Origin: Allorhizocola rhizosphaerae
GTDB taxonomy: Bacteria; Actinomycetota; Actinomycetes; Mycobacteriales; Micromonosporaceae
Assembly: GCF_003426775.1 (NCBI RefSeq)
Contig: NZ_QJUG01000066.1
Span: 1 to 37,513 of the forward strand
Direction of reading: 5' to 3'
Length of the DNA stretch: 37,513 nucleotides
How positions within the stretch are numbered: the stretch's first letter is position 1; every line of letters begins with the position of its first letter. Positions 14,859 through 22,920 of the stretch are shown piece after piece. The translations under genes and the position numbers were made by a program. The notes under the pieces were generated by a model that worked only from the letters and a program-made list of their open reading frames with translations, searched no databases and had not been told where the DNA came from.

Positions 14859-17577
14859 ACCTTTCGCACGCGGCAAGGGCTTCGGTCCACGTCTGCCGGG
14901 CCAGGTGCGGCAGTCCCAGCGCCAGCTGCACATCGCCGAGATCGATCAGCGCGATCGCCTCGTGGTACCCATCGCCTATCTCGCGGTAGATGCGCACGGC
15001 CTTGCCAAACAGCTCGACCGCGGTGTCGGTCTCTCCCCGGCGGTGGTGCGCAAAGCCGATGCTGTGCAGGGTGTTGGCCTCGCCGAGCTGATGGCCGATG
15101 TCTTTGTGCAGGTCAAGGGCTTCCCGACAGAGGGCGATGGCCTGGTCGGGTTCGTCGAGCAGCGCGTGCATGTATCCAGCCGAGTTCAGGGCGTTGGCCT
15201 GCCCGAGGGCGTGCCCCGCGGCACGGTAGGCGGTCAGGGCCTCATGGCAGTGTTCGATCGCGTCGCGGAACCGCCCGGCCAGCTCCATGGCCTGCGCCAG
15301 GTTGACCCGTGCGTGTGCCGCGTTGACCCGGTCTCCGAGCGCCGTGAACAGGCCCAGCGCCTCGGTGAGGTGCCCCTGCGCCTGCACGTGATCGGCGAGG
15401 CTGATGCTGGCCCGGCCGAGCGAGCGCAGTGCGGCGGCCTGCCCGGCGGTGTCGCCGTCGGTGCGCGCCAGCCGGAGTGCGGTGCCCTGGGTGGAGATCC
15501 AGTCGTCGGTGTGGCTGCGACGTTCCAGATAGCTCGCCATGGACCAGGCGAGGTGCTGGCATACGGTACCGGACCGGTGCGCAGCGGCATGGTCGACTGC
15601 GGCGAGCAGCACGTGATGCTCGGCGGCGAACCAGGCCAGCGCATCGTCCACAGTGGATAGTGGCTCGGCGGTGACGCCGGGCGCGGGGCCGGGCAGGTCG
15701 AGCGGGTCGCGCCGGGGGTAGAGCAGCCTGTCCGCGCAGTACGCGGTGTGCAGGTAGTGGTCGAGGATCCGGGCCCGCACGGCGTGCTGCTCGGCCTGGT
15801 CGACGCCAAGCCTGGCCTGCTCCTGCGCGTATGCCGACAGCAGGTCGTGGGACGAGTACCGGCCGGGACTGTCCTGGTTGAGCAGGCGGGCACGGGTCAG
15901 TTCGGTCAGCTGCCGGCGCACCTCCGGCAGTGGCTGCCCGGCCAGGCTTGCCGCCGCCGGCACGGAGATGTCCGGGCCGGGATGCAATCCCAGCAGCCGG
16001 AACAGGTGCGCCGCCGCACTGGGCAGGCGCTGAAACGACCACGAGAACACGGCCCGCATCTGGGTGTACGGGTCTCCGCCATCGACCGCGTCGAGCCGGC
16101 GGCGGCTGTCGGCGAGTTCGGCCGCGAACGTCGAGATCGGAAACGTGGGCACGGCGGCGGCGCGGGCCGCGATGATGGCCAGCGCCAGCGGCAGGTGCGC
16201 GCAGTGGCGGATCAGGGCGGCGACGGCCTCGGGTTCGGCGCGCAGCCGGTCGGCGCCGAGCCTGATCGCGAGCATGTCATGCGCCTCCTGCCCGCTGAGC
16301 CGGTCGAGCCCGACCACCCGCCCGCCCTCGGCCACGATCAGCCCCGTGAGCTGGTGCCTGCTGGTCACGAGGACCAGGGCGGGCCCGTTGCCGGGCAGCA
16401 GCGGCCGCACCTGTTCGGCGTCGTAGGCGTTGTCGAGCACGATGAGCACGCGCCGCCCGTTGACCAGGCTGCGGTACAGGTTGAGCTGGGTGTCGAAGCC
16501 GTTGGGGATCTGCCCGGCGGGCACACCCAGCCCGTCGAGGAATCCCCGCAGCGCGTCGGCCGGGCTCACCGGGCTGTGGGTGTGGTCGAATCCGCGCAGG
16601 TTGACAAACAGCTGGCCGTCGGGGAATTGGGATGCCAGCTCATGGGCGACGCTGACCGCGAGCGCCGTCTTGCCGACGCCACCCGCGCCTTCGACGGCGG
16701 CGATCACCACGTGGCCCGCGCGAGCATCGGCGGCCAGCGCCATCAGCACATCACGCTGGGCCGTGCGGCCGACGAAGTGGCGCACGGCGGTGGGCAGCTG
16801 GCGCGGCCCGGACGGGAGCGCCGTCCCGCCCATCGCCGGCGCGTCCCGCAGGATTTCGGCGTGCAACTCGCGCAGCTGTGGGCTGGGATCGAGGCCGAGT
16901 TCGCCGGCGAGGACCTCGCGCAGCCGGTCGTACTCAGCGAGGGCCTCAGGCTGCCGGCCGGCCCGGTGCAGTGCCCGCATCAGCGTGCCGATGAGGCCTT
17001 CCCGCATCGGATGGCTGCCGACCAGCTCCTTCAGCTCGCCGATGACCCGCTGCGCATGGCCGAGGCGCAGCTCGAGGTCGAGGCACTCCTCCAGGGCGAT
17101 GAGCCGCTGCTCATTGAGCCGGGCGGCGCCGGCCTCGAACGAGCGGCCGTGCATACCGCTGAGCGCCTGCCCGCGCCACAGTGCGAGCCCTTGCCGCAGC
17201 GTGGCGACGGCCTCCTCCACGTGACCGGCGGCGGCGAGCCCGTGGGCCGAAGCCGTCAGACCGCCGAAGACGGTGGCATCGATGGTGTCGGGCGGCACGC
17301 GAAGGCTGTACCCGCTCGGGTCGGTAACAAGCACGGACCCGCCGCGTTCATCGTCCGGCAGGCGCTGGCGCAGCACGGAGAGGCAGTTTTGCAACTGCCG
17401 GTCGGCGGTCGCGGGTGGATGGTCGTCCCAGACGGCGTCGATGAGTTGGTCACGACCGACCGTGTGGTTATGGCTGAGCAGGAGCATGGCGAGGATGCGC
17501 AGGTGGCGCGGCTCGAAAGGAAGCGGCGCGCCGATCGGGTCGAACGCGCGCACAGGCCCCAGGAGCTGATATTTCAC
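14800..17577 (-). CDS. AfsR/SARP-type regulator: BTAD, NB-ARC and TPR
   Basis: A 925-residue signal-integrating transcription regulator. Residues 1-90 are an OmpR-like DNA-binding domain (VKYQLLGPVRAF, LRILAMLLLSHNHTVGRDQLIDAVW). Residues about 95-245 are the bacterial transcriptional activation domain with helical repeats ending GLDPSPQLRELHAEILR. An NB-ARC STAND ATPase follows, with Walker A GAGGVGKT near residue 300, VLIVLDN as Walker B and the LPLAL motif. The last 300 residues are TPR repeats (ALNSAGYMHALLDEPDQAI, NTLHSIGFAHHRRGETDTAVELF). Such proteins control secondary metabolism in actinomycetes. The gene is divergent from the acyl-ligase operon across about 70 bp, so that operon is its likely target. 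Confidence 0.92.
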   Translation of the reverse strand: MKYQLLGPVRAFDPIGAPLPFEPRHLRILAMLLLSHNHTVGRDQLIDAVWDDHPPATADRQLQNCLSVLRQRLPDDERGGSVLVTDPSGYSLRVPPDTIDATVFGGLTASAHGLAAAGHVEEAVATLRQGLALWRGQALSGMHGRSFEAGAARLNEQRLIALEECLDLELRLGHAQRVIGELKELVGSHPMREGLIGTLMRALHRAGRQPEALAEYDRLREVLAGELGLDPSPQLRELHAEILRDAPAMGGTALPSGPRQLPTAVRHFVGRTAQRDVLMALAADARAGHVVIAAVEGAGGVGKTALAVSVAHELASQFPDGQLFVNLRGFDHTHSPVSPADALRGFLDGLGVPAGQIPNGFDTQLNLYRSLVNGRRVLIVLDNAYDAEQVRPLLPGNGPALVLVTSRHQLTGLIVAEGGRVVGLDRLSGQEAHDMLAIRLGADRLRAEPEAVAALIRHCAHLPLALAIIAARAAAVPTFPISTFAAELADSRRRLDAVDGGDPYTQMRAVFSWSFQRLPSAAAHLFRLLGLHPGPDISVPAAASLAGQPLPEVRRQLTELTRARLLNQDSPGRYSSHDLLSAYAQEQARLGVDQAEQHAVRARILDHYLHTAYCADRLLYPRRDPLDLPGPAPGVTAEPLSTVDDALAWFAAEHHVLLAAVDHAAAHRSGTVCQHLAWSMASYLERRSHTDDWISTQGTALRLARTDGDTAGQAAALRSLGRASISLADHVQAQGHLTEALGLFTALGDRVNAAHARVNLAQAMELAGRFRDAIEHCHEALTAYRAAGHALGQANALNSAGYMHALLDEPDQAIALCREALDLHKDIGHQLGEANTLHSIGFAHHRRGETDTAVELFGKAVRIYREIGDGYHEAIALIDLGDVQLALGLPHLARQTWTEALAACERFKPALADSLRARLAGLPAQ

Positions 17578-17648
17578 GTTCCCCCCGATGTGGCGTCGAT
17601 GAAGCACCGATGAGTTTTCCGTGAGTCACCACCGCCATTGTCAACGCC

Positions 17649-19226
17649 ATGCAGACCATAGTCGACGCCATTGTGGACGGTCCGCCGCAAACGGGCACAC
17701 TGACCATCCTCGATTCGGCCGGCGAGCCCACCGCCCGGTTGGACTGGCCGGGCGTGTACGAACTGGCGCGCCGGATGTCCACCGTGCTGGCCAGGCACGG
17801 CCTCGGGCCGGGCGGCCGGATCGGCCTGTTCGGTGAGAGCGGCATCGGGCTGGTCACCGCCATCCAGGCGACCTGGCTCACCGGCGGGGCGGTGACGGTC
17901 CTGCCCCAGCCGGGCCGGGCCAACCGGCAGTCGCATGTGGACTCCCTGCTCGCCGTGGCGGCCGATGCCCGGTTCGGGCTCGTGCTGGTCGATGACGGCA
18001 CCAGTCTGGCCGCCGAGGCGCTGCGCGGCACGACGCGCGTGCTCACCTTCGCCGACCTCGTCGGGCAGGCCGCATGCGCGCCGCCCGCGCCGCTGCGCCG
18101 GCCGGGCCCCGATGAGCTGGCCGTGGTCCAGTACACCAGCGGGTCCACGCGCACGCCCCAACCGGTACCGGTAGCGCATGAAAATCTCCTGGCGAACCTT
18201 CGGGCGACGGCCGCGGCGGTGGGAGTGCGACCGGACATCCGCTGGCTGAGCTGGCTGCCGCTGTACCACGACATGGGACTCATCGGCTTCTGCTGCCTGC
18301 CGATGATGCTGGGGCAGGATCTGTTCCTCCAGCCGCCCTTGGCTTTCGCGCTCCGGCCGGGCAGCTGGCCGCGCGCACTGGCACGATACCGGGCCACCCA
18401 CTCCGGCGCGCCGAACTTCGCCTATCAGGTGCTGACCTCGGTGCTGGCCGACGCGCCGCCCTACGACCTGTCGTGCGTGCGCTATCTGGTGTCCGGTGGG
18501 GAGCCGGTCGCCGTACCGGCTATGGCAGCTCTGGCGCAGGCAGGCCAGCGGCACAGGCTGGACCCGAAAGCGTTCGTCGCCGCCTACGGGCTTGCGGAGG
18601 CCACCTTGACCGTTGCCATGTCTCCATCTGGTACCGGATTGGCCGTCGACCCGGTGGACCAGACCGAACTGGAGAACAAGGGCGTCGCGCGACCCGGCGA
18701 CAAACCGCTGGCGCGCATGCGGATCGTGCCGACCGCGTCCGTGCGCGTCGTCGACAGGCACACCGGCCAAACCCTTGCCCCGCGCAGGGTCGGCGCCATC
18801 GAGGTGTCCGGCCCGTCGGTGCCGGGCGGCGGCCCGCTGCGCACCGGCGACCTCGGCTATCTCGTCGACGATGACCTCGTCGTGTGCGGCCGTGAGAAGG
18901 ACGTGCTGTTCGCCGCCGGGCGCAACGTCTACCCGCACGACATCGAGGCCATCGCCGCGCAGGTGCCGGGCGTCGGTGCGGTGGCGGCATTCGGAGTGCC
19001 CGGCCCGCGCGGCGACAGGCTCTTCGTCGCCCTCGAAACCACCCCGGCCACGCCCACCGATTTGCCGGAGCTGGTCCGATCGTGCGTCGCCGACGAGGCG
19101 GGCATGACCCCCACCGTGATCACCGTCCGCAAGGGCGGGCTGCCCCGCACGTCGTCGGGCAAACTGCGCCGCCACCTGATGCCCACCCTGTTCGCCGCAG
19201 CCGCAACCCAAGGAGCCCTCCAATGA
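17649..19226 (+). CDS. Fatty-acyl-AMP ligase (FAAL)
   Basis: A 525-residue ANL-superfamily enzyme that should activate a fatty acid with ATP and pass it to a carrier protein rather than to CoA. The A3 loop reads YTSGSTRTP (residues 162-170), the STRTP form typical of mycobacterial FAALs such as FadD28. WLPLYHDMGLIG (202-213) and the YGLAEATL segment are also FAAL hallmarks. The C-terminal catalytic Lys lies in SSGKLRR (Lys505). The ATG has no strong Shine-Dalgarno sequence, so a leaderless or activator-dependent start is possible. The stop overlaps the next gene (ATGA), an ACP-GNAT fusion, which supplies the expected acceptor. Confidence 0.9.
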   Translation: MQTIVDAIVDGPPQTGTLTILDSAGEPTARLDWPGVYELARRMSTVLARHGLGPGGRIGLFGESGIGLVTAIQATWLTGGAVTVLPQPGRANRQSHVDSLLAVAADARFGLVLVDDGTSLAAEALRGTTRVLTFADLVGQAACAPPAPLRRPGPDELAVVQYTSGSTRTPQPVPVAHENLLANLRATAAAVGVRPDIRWLSWLPLYHDMGLIGFCCLPMMLGQDLFLQPPLAFALRPGSWPRALARYRATHSGAPNFAYQVLTSVLADAPPYDLSCVRYLVSGGEPVAVPAMAALAQAGQRHRLDPKAFVAAYGLAEATLTVAMSPSGTGLAVDPVDQTELENKGVARPGDKPLARMRIVPTASVRVVDRHTGQTLAPRRVGAIEVSGPSVPGGGPLRTGDLGYLVDDDLVVCGREKDVLFAAGRNVYPHDIEAIAAQVPGVGAVAAFGVPGPRGDRLFVALETTPATPTDLPELVRSCVADEAGMTPTVITVRKGGLPRTSSGKLRRHLMPTLFAAAATQGALQ

Positions 19227-20071
19227 CGACAGTCACGCCCGACCGGCGCGAAGCCGATCGCAGGGAGCTCGCCGACCTGCTGGAGCAGGAAATCGACCAG
19301 CTGCGCGACCACACCACGCTCACCGAGCGGCTCGGCCTGGACAGCCTGGCCATGATGCGCGTCCACGCGTGGCTGGAGGCCCGCGGCGTCCAGGTCGAAG
19401 CCCACCCCCGCACGGTCGGTGATCTGCTCGCCCTGCTCGAACGGCCGGTGGCCACGAAGCTGCGGGTGTACGCGCCGGACGGCTCACCGCTGGGACCGTC
19501 CGATGACGACGACGGGCCGCGCGACCCGCTGATCCCGATCCTGCACACCAAACATTTACGCCTCACCGTCGTCGAACCCGACGACATGTCGTTCCTGTAC
19601 ATGCTGGCCGCCCACCCCGAGACGGGCTTCCGCTGGCGCTACCGCGGATCGCCCCCACCGCCGGACCGCTTCGCCGCCGACCTGTGGACACAGGTGCTGG
19701 TGCAGTTCGTGGTCCGGCGGGTCGACAACAACCAGCCCGTCGGCCTCGTCGTCTCCTACGCGGCCGACCTCAGCCTGCGCCACGCGTACCTCGGCGCACT
19801 GTTCCACCACCGGCACACGGGCAGCGGGCTGGCCGCGCAAGCGGTCTCGCTGTTCGTCGACTACCTGTTCCAGACCTTCCCGCTGCGCAAGCTCTACCTC
19901 GAGGTGCCCGGATTCAACTGGCCCCAGCTGCAAAGCGGTCAGGGGCGGATGTTCCAGGTCGAGGGAGTCTTCCGCGATCACGACTACTACCACGGCAGGT
20001 ACTGGGACAAGTACGTCTGCGCCATCTATCCCACCAGCACCACCCAAGGAATGGAGAACAACCATGCGTAA
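19223..20071 (+). CDS. Acyl carrier protein-GNAT N-acyltransferase fusion
   Basis: A 282-residue two-domain protein. Residues about 10-75 are an acyl carrier domain with the phosphopantetheine Ser41 in LGLDSLAMMRVHAWLEARG. A charged linker rich in Asp follows. Residues about 110-275 are a GNAT fold (HLRLTVVEPDDMSFLYML, FVVRRVDNNQPVGLVVSYAAD, HRHTGSGLAAQAVSLFVDYLF, LRKLYLEVPGFN). The expected chemistry is transfer of an acyl chain from the carrier Ser-thioester to an amine. In mycobactin biosynthesis the same three activities are separate (MbtM FAAL, MbtL ACP, MbtK GNAT). The acceptor here is unknown. It is coupled to the FAAL (ATGA) and overlaps the following CHAP gene by 8 bp. Confidence 0.88.
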   Translation: MTTVTPDRREADRRELADLLEQEIDQLRDHTTLTERLGLDSLAMMRVHAWLEARGVQVEAHPRTVGDLLALLERPVATKLRVYAPDGSPLGPSDDDDGPRDPLIPILHTKHLRLTVVEPDDMSFLYMLAAHPETGFRWRYRGSPPPPDRFAADLWTQVLVQFVVRRVDNNQPVGLVVSYAADLSLRHAYLGALFHHRHTGSGLAAQAVSLFVDYLFQTFPLRKLYLEVPGFNWPQLQSGQGRMFQVEGVFRDHDYYHGRYWDKYVCAIYPTSTTQGMENNHA

Positions 20072-20672
20072 GACCCTCACCGCACTCGCCGGTATCACCA
20101 CGGTCCTCGCCGGAGCGCCCGCCGCCGCACAGGCCGCGCAGGCAACACCGGCCGGCACCGACGGCGTGACAGCGCAGAGCATCGGGCAGGCGGTGGTCGA
20201 CGCCGCCTACGCCGAGTTCAACAGCGACCGCAACATCACCGAGGCCGCGGCCGGCGGTGCCAACTGCAACTTCTACACCAACCACTGGGGCCTGGGCTCC
20301 CAGTCCACCTGCCGCAGCGGCTACCGCAGCCAGGAGTGGTGCGCCGACTTCGCCAAGTTCGTCTGGAAGAACGCCGGCGTGCGCGACTGGTCGCAGACCA
20401 CCGCGGCGGCCAACAGCTTCTACCGGTACGGCGTCAACCACGGCACCTGGCACGCCGGCACGTCCGGCATCCGGCCCGGCGACGCGGTGGTCTGGGACCA
20501 CGACCAGAACCCGGCCAACGGGGGCTCGGGTCACGTCGCCATCGTGGTCCACGCCGACGGCAGCGACATCCGGGTCATCTCCGGGAACTTCGGTGGCCAG
20601 ATCACCAAGCACCAGCTGCGCAACGGCTGGAGGGACGCGAACATCATGGGCTACACCCGCCCGCTCGCCTGA
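20064..20672 (+). CDS. Secreted CHAP-domain amidase-like protein
   Basis: A 202-residue exported protein. The signal peptide MRKTLTALAGITTVLAGAPA ends near AAQA-A at residue 25. The C-terminal CHAP/NlpC-P60-like domain has the catalytic triad in place: Cys93 in SQEWCADFAKFVWK, His157 in GSGHVAIVVHADG and Asn175 in ISGNFGG. Cys68 and Cys83 may form a disulfide. The family cleaves peptidoglycan cross-bridge or stem peptides, or acts as an amidase in other contexts. The reading frame starts inside the ACP-GNAT gene, so it belongs to the acyltransfer operon, an unusual companion for a cell-wall hydrolase. A perfect terminator follows. Confidence 0.88.
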   Translation: MRKTLTALAGITTVLAGAPAAAQAAQATPAGTDGVTAQSIGQAVVDAAYAEFNSDRNITEAAAGGANCNFYTNHWGLGSQSTCRSGYRSQEWCADFAKFVWKNAGVRDWSQTTAAANSFYRYGVNHGTWHAGTSGIRPGDAVVWDHDQNPANGGSGHVAIVVHADGSDIRVISGNFGGQITKHQLRNGWRDANIMGYTRPLA

Positions 20673-20684
20673 CACACCGGTCCA

Positions 20685-20722
20685 CGGCCGGGGCGGCCAT
20701 CCACCGATGGCCGCCCCGGCCG
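20685..20722 (+). terminator. Strong hairpin terminator of the acyltransfer operon
   Basis: A perfect 17-bp stem, CGGCCGGGGCGGCCATC against its exact complement, closes a 4-nt CACC loop 12 bp after the CHAP stop codon. It also faces the end of the small leftward gene that stops at 20754, so it may serve both directions. Confidence 0.9.
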
Positions 20723-20753
20723 CATAGAGTTGAAGCCGACCCACCTGAATAGA

Positions 20754-20900
20754 TCAGCGGCGCTTGGTCAACCTGTGCGCCAGTGCCTTCAACCGCTCGC
20801 GGTTATGCGGCTTGGCCAGCTCCCGCCTTGCCTGGTCGATCACGCGCTGGCCGGCTGGGCTGCGCAGGAGCTGCCTTATTCGCTGGGTAACGTTCGCCAT
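20754..20900 (-). CDS. Small basic protein, 48 residues
   Basis: A short frame reading MANVTQRIRQLLRSPAGQR, VIDQARRELAKPHNRERL and KALAHRLTKRR. The pattern of a helix with LLRSP.G..., then a charged helix with AKP.NR.RL and a basic tail, resembles small uncharacterised actinobacterial proteins of similar length. TAAACAT just upstream could be a -10 box, leaving a very short leader. It converges on the CHAP operon, sharing its terminator, and is divergent from the ABC-2 exporter genes. Function unknown; length and basic charge would suit a nucleic-acid- or membrane-associated peptide. Confidence 0.5.
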   Translation of the reverse strand: MANVTQRIRQLLRSPAGQRVIDQARRELAKPHNRERLKALAHRLTKRR

Positions 20901-21153
20901 GGTTATGTTTACCCTGCATCAGCCGCGGCTAAGCAGGCCGCGAAGGTGTTGACGTTGCTACCGTCGCGCACCTTGACCGGTTGGCTGCTCACGCCGGTCA
21001 CCTGGGTTCTGTCGCTGATCTTGTGCTGGCGGGCGCGCGTGGCACCTGGGCGCTACGTCGGGTCGGTGACCAGCGTGTTTGCCGGGATTCGGCAACATCG
21101 GCGGCGCATAGTTGTCTGGGTGCCGCCCTAGAACGCACGCAGGGAGAAGACGA

Positions 21154-22095
21154 ATGCTGTATGGCATGACCAGCGATATCGCCGTCCTGGCCGAAGACCT
21201 GACGAAGTTCTACGGCGCACAGCGCGGCATCGAAAACCTCAACCTCGACGTGAAAGTGGGCGAGGTGATGGGATTCCTGGGCCCGAACGGGGCCGGCAAG
21301 ACCACCACCATCCGCCTGCTGCTCGACTTTCTGCGCCCCACCCGCGGCCACGCCCGCATCCTCGGGCTCGACCCGCGCCGCGACAAGGCCGTGCTGCACC
21401 GCCAGATCGGCTACCTGCCCGGAGAACTCGCCTTCCCAGGACGCGAAACCGCCAAAGACCTGCTGCGGTTTTTCGGTGACGCCCGCGGCGGTGTCGCCTG
21501 GAGCACGGTGACCTCGCTGGCCGAACGCCTCGACCTGGACCTGTCCCGCCGGGTGCGGGCCATGTCGAAAGGCAACAAGCAGAAGGTCGGCCTGGTGCAG
21601 GCGTTCATGCATCAGCCCGCGCTGCTGATCCTTGACGAACCCACCAGTGGCCTGGACCCGCTGATGCAGCAGGAGTTCCTGGCCATGGTGCGTGATGCCC
21701 GCGACAACGGGCAAACCGTGTTCATGTCCTCGCACGTGCTGGCCGAGGTGCAATCGACCGCCGACCGGGTCGCCATCGTCCGCAACGGGCAGCTCGCCGC
21801 CGTTGAGAAGGTCGAATCCCTGGGCCGCAGAGCGGTGCGCAGCGTCGAAATCCACTTCGGCGACCCCGTCAGCCGCGCGGAGTTCACCGGCCTGCCCGGC
21901 GTGTCCAATGTGGAAGTCGCCGGCCCGGTGCTGCGCTGTACCGTCGACGGCCGGCTCGACCCGCTGATCAAGGCGGCCGCCCTGCACGAGGTGATCGACC
22001 TGTTGTCGGCCGAACCCGACCTCGAGGAGACGTTCCTGTCCTACTACTACCACTCGGAAGGAGCGACCGATGCTACTGCCGCCGCTGGTGCGTAA
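21154..22095 (+). CDS. ABC-2 type exporter ATP-binding protein
   Basis: A 313-residue ABC ATPase with Walker A GPNGAGKTTT, an RAMSKGNKQKVGLVQAF signature loop, Walker B LLILDEPTSGLDP and switch His in SSHVL. The signature is SKGNKQK, the variant seen in drug and lipid exporters of the NatA/CcmA group, instead of LSGGQ. The 90-residue C-terminal extension (EIHFGDPVSRAEFTGLPGVSNVEVA) is usual for this group. AGGGAG lies seven bases upstream of the ATG at 21154. The permease gene overlaps its end by 26 bp, so the two form one exporter. The substrate is unknown. Confidence 0.92.
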   Translation: MLYGMTSDIAVLAEDLTKFYGAQRGIENLNLDVKVGEVMGFLGPNGAGKTTTIRLLLDFLRPTRGHARILGLDPRRDKAVLHRQIGYLPGELAFPGRETAKDLLRFFGDARGGVAWSTVTSLAERLDLDLSRRVRAMSKGNKQKVGLVQAFMHQPALLILDEPTSGLDPLMQQEFLAMVRDARDNGQTVFMSSHVLAEVQSTADRVAIVRNGQLAAVEKVESLGRRAVRSVEIHFGDPVSRAEFTGLPGVSNVEVAGPVLRCTVDGRLDPLIKAAALHEVIDLLSAEPDLEETFLSYYYHSEGATDATAAAGA

Positions 22096-22861
22096 AACGT
22101 CGCGCGACGACCGCCGCGCCGTCATCGGCTGGACGGCCGGGGTCGCCGCGTTCACCACCATCTACACCGGCTTCTACAGCCAGTTCCAGGGCGCGGCCGA
22201 GCTCAAGCAAAACGCGCTGCCGCAAGGGATGCTCGACTTCCTGGGCATCGCCGACATGCTCTCGCCCGCCGGGTACCTGCAAGCAACGGTCTTTTCTCTC
22301 ATCGGTCCGCTGTTGGTGCTGATGTGTGCGGTGACGTTGTCCGCACGCACCATCGCCCGGCCCGAGGAAGACGGCGGCATGGAACTCCTGCTGGCCAACC
22401 CGTTGTCGCGTAAGGCATTCGCGACACAGCGTCTCACGGCGGCGGCCGTGGCGGTCACCGTCGTGGCGGCGATGCCGTGGATCCTGCTGAGCATCCTGGT
22501 ACCGGCGATCGCCATGGACGTCCCACTGTCCAATGTGGCCGCTGCCTGCGTCGGGCTCATCGCGCTGGCATGGTGCTTCACCGGGATCGCGTTCCTGGTG
22601 GGAGCCGTCAGCGGCAAACGCGGCAACGTGCTTGCCATCACGGGGGTGCTCGCCGTCGCGACCTACATGGCCAACGCGCTGTCCAACATGTCCGAGGGCT
22701 TGGGATGGCTCAAGTGGCTCTCGCCGTTTTATTACTTCATCGGTACCGATCCCCTGCACACCGGCTGGCACCCCGGTCATCTGCTGCTGTTGGCCGGAAT
22801 CGGGGTGGCCACAGCGATCGCTGGGATCATCCTGTTCGACCGGCGTGACGTCGGCGTCTGA
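22070..22861 (+). CDS. ABC-2 type exporter permease
   Basis: A 263-residue membrane partner of the preceding ATPase, with six hydrophobic segments: GWTAGVAAFTTIYTGF, TVFSLIGPLLVLMCAVTL, AVAVTVVAAMPWILLSILV, VAAACVGLIALAWCFTGIAF, VLAITGVLAVATYM and LLLLAGIGVATAIAGIILF. The cytosolic element RTIARPEEDGGMELLLANPLSR between helices 2 and 3 is typical of ABC-2 permeases. GGAAGGAG precedes the ATG, which lies inside the ATPase gene. The stop is followed by a hairpin and then by a PucR-type regulator. Confidence 0.9.
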   Translation: MLLPPLVRKTSRDDRRAVIGWTAGVAAFTTIYTGFYSQFQGAAELKQNALPQGMLDFLGIADMLSPAGYLQATVFSLIGPLLVLMCAVTLSARTIARPEEDGGMELLLANPLSRKAFATQRLTAAAVAVTVVAAMPWILLSILVPAIAMDVPLSNVAAACVGLIALAWCFTGIAFLVGAVSGKRGNVLAITGVLAVATYMANALSNMSEGLGWLKWLSPFYYFIGTDPLHTGWHPGHLLLLAGIGVATAIAGIILFDRRDVGV

Positions 22862-22871
22862 CCCACACACC

Positions 22872-22901
22872 GGTGGCCGCCGCCCGCCTGCGGCGGCCAC
22901 C
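22872..22901 (+). terminator. Hairpin after the ABC-2 permease
   Basis: GGTGGCCGCCGC pairs perfectly with GCGGCGGCCACC around a 6-nt loop, 10 bp after the permease stop and 19 bp before the PucR-type gene. It may reduce read-through, or adjust expression of the downstream regulator relative to the exporter. Confidence 0.65.
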
Positions 22902-22920
22902 CCGCGCCAAGGAAGACGCC

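Noticed and set aside
15748-17613. 621-residue rightward open frame
   Set aside because: It lies wholly antisense to the BTAD/NB-ARC/TPR regulator, whose domains are unmistakable; high GC keeps the opposite frame open.
17649-17750. Unusual FAAL loop STRTP as a possible inactivating change
   Set aside because: STRTP is the normal form of this loop in mycobacterial FAALs, so it supports the call rather than being odd.
20730-21131. 133-residue rightward frame before the ABC-2 exporter
   Set aside because: Its first half is antisense to the 48-residue gene. The hydrophobic part (LTPVTWVLSLILCW) has no start of its own, and the region is better read as leader.
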